A stretch of 64,000 nt of DNA from Branchiostoma belcheri (lineage: Eukaryota > Chordata > Leptocardii > Amphioxiformes > Branchiostomatidae). Position numbers and translations under genes: made by a program. Shown in pieces: positions 35,370 through 45,200 of this stretch. Position 1 is the first letter of the stretch, and every line of letters starts with the position of its first letter. Location: the NCBI RefSeq assembly GCF_001625305.1, contig NW_017804464.1:4114646-4178645 (forward strand), written 5' to 3'. Below the pieces are notes generated by a model, which worked only from the letters and a program-made list of their open reading frames with translations, did no database searches and was not told where the DNA came from.

Positions 35370-35789
35370 GATACTAGTATATCCCTCTATCTCACCTCTG
35401 ACTATTCTCTGTCCTTGTACTTTGATGAATATGGAGCTCACACTGTTAAATGCAGATTTCAAGAGAGGCCCGATGGGGGAGGCGTGTGGAAGTGCTTTTA
35501 ATTGTTCCGCATAAAACACGTTACTTTAAGTGCCTTTTGGTTTGTGCCTTGTACTTTGAGTACAAAATTATTAGTGCAGTCTACTTAATAAAATTCCTAT
35601 TAACCCAAATAACACATTTTAACGAGAATCCCTTATTACTTGACTACTGCCATTTCATGCGCCATATTTTAGCATATTTTGATATTCATCCCTCGTACTT
35701 TATGTTCAATCTGCACTCCCCATATATTATTTTTGAATGGATTTTGAGAGCCTCTTTATGCATATTCTCTCTAGTGCTTTCGGGAGCGG

Positions 35790-35892
35790 CAAACTGTACT
35801 CTTGAGCGGGCCAACTTCCCTGGCATGTTATCTCTCTATTTGGCCAATTTCTACTCTTTCCAGCCGCTTTCCAAAACCTGGTACAGGCTACA
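35790..35892. repeat. Short dispersed repeat also at 38340-38437 and 45410-45490
   Basis: CCAACTTCCCTGGCATGTTAT, TTTGGCCAATTTCTACTC and CAGCCGC..CCTGGTA.AGGCTA recur in the same order at three places. Confidence 0.7.
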
Positions 35893-35989
35893 GTTTGACT
35901 AGATTGTTGTAGTCTCCATCATTTATATATATAACAAATGAAATAAATAAAGAATATAATAGGAATTTGCATATCAATGTTACAAAACA

Positions 35990-36198
35990 AAAGTAACGGT
36001 TACTCTGTGGCCAGAATTTCCTGGTTATACAAACGCTTAAACGAGGCGACGGAAGGTGCTGTTTTCAAAGTAGATTGGAGAGCATTCCAAAGAGCTGCAC
36101 CAGTACTGGACAAGGATTTGTTTTTGTACTGCAGATTAGCCTTAGGCATGCAGTTGTAATCGCCCTCTAACCGTTGTGTTGTTATGTGTCTGTCCGCA
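35990..36198 (-). mobile_element. Non-LTR retrotransposon C-terminal fragment immediately before the secreted-protein gene
   Basis: The minus strand reads GDYNCMPKANLQYKNKSL, GAALWNALQSTLKTAPS and FKRLYNQEI, the pattern of the extreme C-terminus of LINE ORF2 proteins (..GAxLWNxLP..FKxxL). It runs up to or into the acceptor at 36199, so the acceptor's pyrimidine tract may be LINE-derived. Confidence 0.7.
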
Positions 36199-36201
36199 GA
36201 C

Positions 36202-36289
36202 ATGTGGAGTACAGGCGGACAGGTGCTGTCCTTGGTGCTGACGGCTGTTGCTGTCATACTGGTACCGTCAGCTGACTGCAGCGCTCCAC
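36202..36289 (+). CDS. Secreted protein exon 1: signal peptide
   Basis: ATG at 36202, then a hydrophobic core and SADCSAP. Ends in phase 1 before GTAAGT. An acceptor TCCGCAG ends at 36199, implying an upstream 5' UTR exon. Confidence 0.82.
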
Positions 36290-39200
36290 GTAAGTACCGC
36301 ACCAGTTCGGACCAGTTTTACACTTACATACTTAGGCCACAGCAAACAATTTTTATGGATGACATCAGCGCGCCGTCTGATTTTGAAAAAAAAGAAAACA
36401 AGAAATTTTATTGCTCTCTGGTAGTGGTCAACATGCCGAAAATGGGCAAAGATGTCTGTTGCCATGCCGGAACGTGGATGACAGATAAATATATAGAGTG
36501 GAGACAAAACAATACTCCAATTTGTTTTGTATTGTACTTTGATGCAGTGATATATTACATTTCTTTTATATATGATGTTCCCATTGAAATTTAAAAATGT
36601 AGGAATTTTTTTTTGCCCGCCTTATTTTTTTCACCCTATTGCATTAATTTTGGATGTCATCCATGAAATTTACTACTCTTCAAGCCGATTTTTTGTTTTT
36701 GTTTTGCGTGTTTTAAGGCGTTTATCGGGGTTCCTTTTTTTTCACTGAAAAATTACAGAGCAAAAAAGAAGCCCCGATAAAAAAAGCCTACAAACACGCT
36801 AAAAGTAACCCAACACCAAAACCTCTGCTTGGAGAGTAAAAATTTACTTGCTGTGGTCTTAGTGAACCTTTTTGTATATGTATCAATCTGTGTTTATGCT
36901 CTGTGATCTCAAAGCTAATACGATTAAGAGCAGTAAGCTTTACAAACAATGGCTTCTCGTTTTGACAGTCTAAAATTCGTCTTAATTTTGTAGATAAGGA
37001 AAATTGTAATTTCATATCCACCAGGAGCGGTTAGAAGCTATCACCTCTGGGCATATATTACACCGTCTGGTTGGCTTATCGGAGATATTTCCGTAATCTT
37101 GTTTTCACACGCACGCATTTTATATTATAACTTATTGGAGCGGGGTAAGGTATGCATATTGCAAATTCATCATCCCTTTGTATTTACGCATCAAGCCGTG
37201 GGCTTCCTGTCGAAAACTGACACCTATTTGTAATACTTGAATCGCATTTTCCTGCTATATGGTTCATAAAGTATGAGATCATTTTACGAATTGACATATC
37301 CCTAACGCACCCAGTTGGCGCCACAGAAGTTTGTTCTCGAAATGTAAAAGTTGCCGTACCGTTACTTAACGATTTACTTCACAAACAGATAATGCACACA
37401 GGCAATAAGTAATAAATAAGTGGTCAATGCCATCCGAAACATTAATAATACACAATTCACATTACGAGGACAAGGTCAGAAAAGCAGTACAAGCAAAGTA
37501 GTATATGTTGGTTTACCACTTGCTAAAACAACTCGCAAAGGACGGTACCAAATCAGCAATATAAACTAGGTGCCTATAACTTCCGTATAAACATTTTGGG
37601 GTAAGAGTTCGTGCTGTGAAATTGTTGTTTAGATGTTACACTGTGTTCTCTCATTCAATTTGTGTTCTAACATTTGTCGTCCCTTAGTATATTTCAAATC
37701 CGGGCATCTTGTGTTTTTCGGTCCTTTTTTTTTCGCGCTCTCGCATTAGAATTAGAGTCTCCAGAGGACGGCATCCATAAAAAAATTACTTGGTGTGGCC
37801 TAACCAAAATATTGTTGGCTCCTAGGGCGGTCAGTTCTGTGACAACCTGCTTGAAAATTCTTCGGCTTGAAAATCATACGACGACGAATATTATCGCACC
37901 GTATTCAAGTCCAAGTTCCTATCAGACTGTCCTGTTATCATTTTCTCCAGTAATTAGCAATACCCCTTCCCTCCCCAGCGCCAGAGATCCAGGATGAGGT
38001 GAATAAGTGCATGCTGACGCTCGGACTTCACAAGGTCATCCCACATATCAGCTCCGTCAAGATGGCCATGGACTTCTGCATGGCTAAAGTGGCCCGGGCT
38101 CAGTCGGACGGCTTCCAGAGAACAGTCAAGGTAGCCGGACTTCTTAAACTATTTAAACAAGTGCTTTTAAAAAAAAGCTGACCTTGGCGCCTAGAATGGG
38201 CGAAAACTATAGCAGTGTTTGCCCAAAATAATTGGCAGCAAACCAAGCAACAAAAAAGGATTTCTCCAGTTATTGAAGTAATGTCACCCCATGTAGGTAT
38301 CATTTGAGAAAGAATACCTCCATGGTCGGCAAACTGGTCTCCTTTAATGGACCAACTCCCCTGGTATGTTATCTGTCAATTTGACCAGTTCCTACTCTTT
38401 TCAGCCGCCTCTGAAGGCTGATAGAGGCTATCTATTAGCCATAAGGCCACATAACTGTTTTCGAAGCAGGTGCGTTAGACCGAGGTGTTAGATTCAACAA
38501 TGCAGTAAAAGATTTATTTCATGGCTGCTCTATAAATAAAGCAAAATCAATTTTTATTACTGCTATTTATATAAGGACTGCAAAACATCACAGAAGCCTA
38601 TAAAAATAAACCATGTATTTCACCGAGTATAATTTGCTCGTAATCGATCATTCGTATTTGTTGATGATGTCTGTATTCGTTGAGCTGCAGGTATGTTTTG
38701 GTAGAAAAGATACAGGAAACATAACATTTTTTCTAGGCGTTACCTCCCTAACGATCACGTGCTAAACGCGTGCACCTGCTAACGATCACGTGCTCAGCGC
38801 GTGCACCTGCCAAATTACAGCCAATCACAGCCTGTCTCCCACCTCGCTGCCGCGGGGCTCAACCCGAGAGATCCCAATTTATTTTCCCCGTCGACCCTTT
38901 CAAACTCTAATTTTCCTAACCGTGTGTTAGATCACCTTGCGAGGCCGCTGTCATTATCTGATATAGAGTTCAAGATCATTGCCGGCGGAACGTTAATTAA
39001 AGGGGGATCACTCGGGGTCGAATCACCGCTTTGCTACCACGGAGACTGTCGGCCCGTCTCAGTCCTGTATTGATTGATTAATGTAATTACTGTACACGGC
39101 ACCACGAGGGTGGGCTCACATCATAAGTGGGCAATTTCCTGTCGGACTGAATGTCGTTTACAGGAAGACTTGGACGCTAATGGCCATTTCATTCATCAAA

Positions 39201-42200
39201 GTAAAATGTTTGGGGTGTATGGCACCAGTTGGGTCCTGGATGAGTAATCTACCTTGAACTTTTTCATTTTGGAAACTGAAAAAAATACCAGTCTTGGTTA
39301 AATGAGGTGCAATCCAGGGCCGCTTCTAGGGCGTTGTGCAAATAGAACACGTGACTCAATGAGTAGTGGATCAAACAGTTTATGTCGCCCCCCGTCTCTG
39401 TCAAGAGTTGGTTCTTGCGTGTTTTCTTTTACCATATCTCAAGATATTTAATCTCTGTACGATGCTTAACTATGATTAATTCATTCCAACACAAAGGGTA
39501 CACAAGGATGAAATTTTCAACGATTATTGTCGCCTTCATCAGAATAATTAATTTCTTTTTTTTTTCAGAATTCCTACCAGTCTCCGTCGTCCTACTCTCA
39601 GCAGCAGTCGCCCTACTCCAACTCCCAGCAGTCATCCTTCCCTCAGCAGTCCTCACAGGCGGCGTACATGACTAACGCCATCAGCCCGGTACGTCATGTT
39701 TATAACATAGATCATTAGCAATGCACACATGGGCATTCTTATCATTTTCACTCTATAAACATCCAAATGGGCATTCTTATCATTTTCACTCAAACATTCG
39801 AGCTTCGCGATATCTTTGTGGGGTCGTGTGGCATAACGACAGAGCATTCGACTCAGAACCAAGGGGTCCCGGGTTCGAATCCTGCGATGTCACCAACCTT
39901 GTGCCCTTGTTTCCTCACTTCGCTCAGGTGAAAATGAGAAGGAAAGGAAAACCAAACCAATCCCATTCAGGAATACATCATAACGTTCACCTTTAAATAT
40001 ATTTGTCTCTCCGGCAATAGAAGTAGCGTTTTTTTAACTTGTGAGCGTATCAAAACAGTTTGCCATGTGTTCATGAAATTCAAGAAGGATTGCGTTTTCA
40101 TTTCGATCCAAAATTGGGTATATAACAAGGTCTTTAAACATGCCAATGGGCACATACCTGATGAAATATGCCTCATACTTGGTGATTTTCATGATCAATT
40201 CAGTCAGTAGCATGTAGGTACACACTCAACCCTGCACTAACAACCATGTTTGTCCTCTCCTCTCGAACCCTTGCCTTGCTTATATTCTTTCTCCAACCCT
40301 TTGAAATTCCAAAATTTACACCTTCTCCCAGTAGAGGTGACAAGATCAGTTGGCAGAGTACTAGCTTCTCTTTGAAATGGAAAAAAAACGCTTCACAAAC
40401 TGCAGTAACAATCATTCTGACACAGAAGTGGTGATAAGAAAGTCTCGCCTTTGAAGCGCTATGAATACATAGTCTTACATTACAAGTGCCAACAAAAAAT
40501 TCAATTTACTTACATAACTGTTTATACCGCAGTCTGCCACACGAAGTTCTACATGAAGCGCCATATCGCAAAATATCATATTTGTGCTGAATACCCAATA
40601 TACCTACTTATCAATCATGCTCATATATCGTACATAATTAAGTGCTTTCTTCCTTTTGTTCCTGTTAAACTGATGTTATGCACAGTTCGATTCATGCTCC
40701 CGATTTAAGCGAAGAAAGATGGTCTGTCACATTGTGCACGTAAATTAAACATCCCCGCACTTTTGTAGTCATCGTTGGGAATCCATATAAAGTTCCCAGG
40801 CCGATAATTCGTGAGCCAGTCTTTGTCAGTTGGATTAGTAGAGAATTTAGTTACCAATCAATCTTAGTAAAATGTTGAACTTTAATCCAACACAAAGATT
40901 ACACAGAGATAAAATTTTCAACGACCACAGTCGCTTTCATCAGGATAATTAATGACCAATCACTTCACAACGTAGTCTCGCGAGAGTTACGGTTACAGAC
41001 ACGTGACCTAGCGAAAATACGTTTTGAAGTGATTGGTCATTAATTGTCCTGATGAAGGCGACAGTGGTCGTTGCAAAATTGATCTCTGTGTAATTCTTGT
41101 GTTGGAATAAATTTCAACATTTTACTATGATTACTACCAAGACAAATGATTTTTTTCATGATGAACAATCTTGTTTGTTTTTCTTTCCCCGCACATAAGT
41201 TCTAAGGAAGAAAAACTGAGCCGTTCTTTATTTGTTTCTACACGTAGTACGTTGATTCAGGAGCAGCTAACAAACAGTTTGATCCAAAGACGTATGATGG
41301 CGTCATAGAGGAATGTTCGGAGAAGAGCTTCTTAGCGGGGAAGTGCGTTGAAATGACGGACTGGCTGGTGAATATGGTTACCACAGTCGCTGTAAGACAA
41401 AACTTTTGTTGCTCCCCGCTCTTCTATTCACGAGTTTCCCATCCCCAGAATGCATTGAACAGGGGTCTAAACCTCATTTGTATAGGACAGGAAGGTATCG
41501 GAATGATCCTGTTGACGCTAAAGCGCTTGTTTTTCAGTGTGTTTTGAGGTGTTGGGACATTTTATGCTCAACATTAATTAAATTACTATGGGTCGAATCT
41601 GACAACAAATAGATAACGTTGAGCATAAAATGCCCCAACACCTCAAAACACACTGAAAAACAAGCTGTTTAACGTCAACAGGATCATTCCGATGCCTTTC
41701 TGTCCTATGCAAATGAGGTTTAGACCCCTGTTTTCGCAATGCATTCTGGGGATGGGAAACTCGTGAATACTGCACCCGCTTATTTATCTAACCAGCACAT
41801 CGCACTTTACTGTTCACGTTTTTGTTTAATTATATTAATCACATTGTTTTATTCCTGGGCTTCCTCCTATCCTGCCAGAAATATTACTATCTTTTGAAGG
41901 AACGAGAGCTTGCTTGTTCTTTTTCCTGCCTAACCACGTTCCCCATATGCTCAACCGAATTCATAAACATTTCGTACCGCGTTTCAAGACATACATGTAA
42001 AATTGTACTCGGCTGGGAGGTTCGGCAAATACCAGTGATTTTAAAGATGGATTTTCTGGTTCTAGAATTCGAAGATTTGAAGAATAAGAAAGGTTAAATT
42101 TGTACAACTCTCTAGTGTCACTGACGAAAGGTACTGGATGCTACCTGAAACGTCTGACCGTTTCCAAAATCATATCCAGTTGCTTGAGAAACTGTTTTTT

Positions 42201-45200
42201 GGGGGGGCGTATCTTATTACCTGGATGTCTAACCGTCATCGATGTAGAAGGTTTACTTCGTCCATCCGTATAACTAAGGTCTGTTATTTAAGAAAGTCCT
42301 AACCCAAAAGAAAGCCTTGCTGACCCAGGAATGTCCGAGTGAAAACAGTGTGACGGTTTTTGCTGTTTTGTTGCTCCCCGCATGGCTTTTTCCGTGGCTG
42401 AGCTCGAGCTTGCATCGTCACAGCTTTACTGCACTAGCGGCCCAGTCCTGCGTCTCCTGCCGTATCTTTATTTTGCTATCACCAGACCTGAATGTGGTGA
42501 AATGTTGTTTGGTGTTCAAAGTTTCAAATTAGCCTCTAACTCACAATATTCTGGTTTTAGAAAACAGGCGCAAAGGCCTCGAAAAAAGGCGCCTTTGTCG
42601 AAAACAAGACACAACTGTACAATCCATATGGAAAGTTGCTCTCCAAACAGAGGTTTTGGGTTATTTTTGGCGTGTTTTTAGTTTTTTTTTATCGTGCTTT
42701 CTTTTTTGCACTGTTTTTTTACACTGGTTGGCGTAAAAAAACTTGCAAAAAGAAAGCACGATAAAAAAAAACTAAAAACACGCCAAATAAGTCAAAACCC
42801 AAACCTCTGCTTGGAGAGTAATAGAAAATTAAAGTCTTGGAAGATTTAAAAAATGTGTCGAAGGAATATCAAACCCAAAATATATTTTACTACTTTTCCA
42901 AATGAACAAATCATTCGTTTATAAGTCTCACCACAACACATATATTTCGTCACTAGTACGGTCTGGTAGGGATGTAATGTTCATGTTTGTAAGTACGTGT
43001 CTTTGGAGTTTGTTTGTTGGCTGCTTCTGTTTGTCTTGTACTGTACATCACTGAGTAACACGACGAAGAGTAAGAAACAACATAACCATGAATGAATGAA
43101 CGAATGATGTTTTTGTTTTCTAAACCACACATGGTTACATTCTGATTGTGTGTCAATGTACTCACAAACGACTACATGGTATTGTCTAATACGTCGATTC
43201 TGTAGATGTTGACAGATTGAGATCGTTTAGTTCACCGGTAGTTGGACAAATTTAAAACGCATCATTTAACGTAAATTATCACATCTCTGAGGTTAGGATA
43301 ATGAAGATGCATCACCCAAATGTATAACAGAGAGGACCCTTGTGAATACGGACAACTTTCGACACTGGACTACTCATCCAGTTCCAAAAGACGCTTGAAA
43401 ATAGAATTGAGAATTCTTATGTCAGCATCCTGCAAATTCATTGTTATGTTTCTTGCACTGATTGAGCTGACTTCGCCAAAAGACTTTCCATGCAATCACA
43501 ACTAAACCTACAACCCTTATCCAACGTCTTGATCTCTGCTATCAGTCTTGTTTCTTGGTCTTCGTTACGTTGCCGGCAGTCTTGTACATCATCTTGAGGA
43601 TGTCTTTGTGCGGAATGATTTTAGATTACTTTCTGTGTTGTGCCTGTTTTCTCCCCGTTGAAGCCCCAGCCTCCACCGCCGCCACCCCCGCCGAAGTGCG
43701 TTGCTGACTTCTCTCACTGCGGCTACTGCGAGTGTAACTGCTGCAGCGGGAAGTGCGAGCTCAGCTGGCTGTAAGTCATTTCTTTATTGCACAATTGTAC
43801 AGGGTACAAAGTATGGCATCTACTTGTACATATTAACTTAACACCAAGTTCAGGGCTCGAAATTCATTTTGGGAATAGGTGCACTGGTGTAACCCAACCG
43901 AAAAAATGGGAGCACAAAAACATTTTTGGGTGCACCATGTAAAATATAAATGATATATAATCAAAATATAATGTTATGAAATATTATATATAAAATACAA
44001 TACATTATATCTAAAATGTATAAATAAAATACGTAGAATGTCAGCAAAAATGTGTTTTATTTAATTATGTTTCATTTCTAAAGAAAAGTACTACAACGAT
44101 GATTTCGTTATTTTTCTGACACTTAGATGTTAGAATAAACTGCGTACTACTAAATATCTTAACATACGTAAACCTTCGAGAATATTTGGGTGCACCGGTG
44201 CACTCACAGAAGAAAATTGAGCAAACAGCTCTAAATTTGGGAGCACTAAGGTACACCCAGTATTTTAAACCCTGCACTTTCATAACACATTGATAACCTT
44301 CGCTATATATATATATAGAAAACGTTTCTAAAAACCCCCACACTGCGCCATGAAAATTATATCTCCATGCACAAAAGTAACGCACTTTACGGCACCTTCA
44401 TTTAGGTTCCCTGGAGATTTTTTCCAGGCTTTAAAACTTTTCCCGAGTAATACCATACATTTGGAGCACTTTCTCACTCTCATTGGCGCTTCAACCCATT
44501 TCCTTTAGGCTACAGCAGGTAAATTTTATGGATGACATCCTCCGCAGACTCCAAATCTAGTGCGATAGGCTAGGGTGAAAAAACAAGGCGGGCCACAAAA
44601 AATCAAGATTCCTACATTTTCAAATTGTGACATTATAAACCTTGTTAAACAAGAAATGTTACCTATATTGTGCTTAGTTTACTGCCAAATATTACAACAT
44701 CCATTTGTGACTGAAAAATAAAAGTTTTCAATCATTGACATTGTAAATGTGGTTTTGATTCAGTAAGCATCACATATAAAAGGAATGAAATGCATCACTG
44801 CATAAAGGTAAAATACAAAACAATAAATCAGAGTCTTGTTTTAAATTTTGTCTCCTCTCTTCATATTTATCTGCCATCCACGTTCATGGCAACAGACATC
44901 TTTGCCCATTTTCGGCATGTTGACCACTGTCAGAGGGCAACAAAATTTCTTGTCTTTTTTTTTTCAAAATCAGGCGAAAACGAATACGCGCGCTGACGTC
45001 ATCCATAAAAACTACTTGCTGTGGCCTCACTCTCCTTTCCATCAAGCACTGATGATTTCAGCGTAGCGCATTTGTAAAACGCTTTTGACTCCGAGTATTC
45101 TCCTACCAAGGACACGCGGCCTATCCTGGTAATTACAGCAAAGAAAGCCGCCATTGATCTCGGCGTCAGCACGCCGTAAGCAGACGACCCTTGCTGAAAC

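Noticed and set aside
35450-35902. 150-codon open frame
   Set aside because: AT-rich composition and its 3' part is a dispersed repeat seen at 38340 and 45410.
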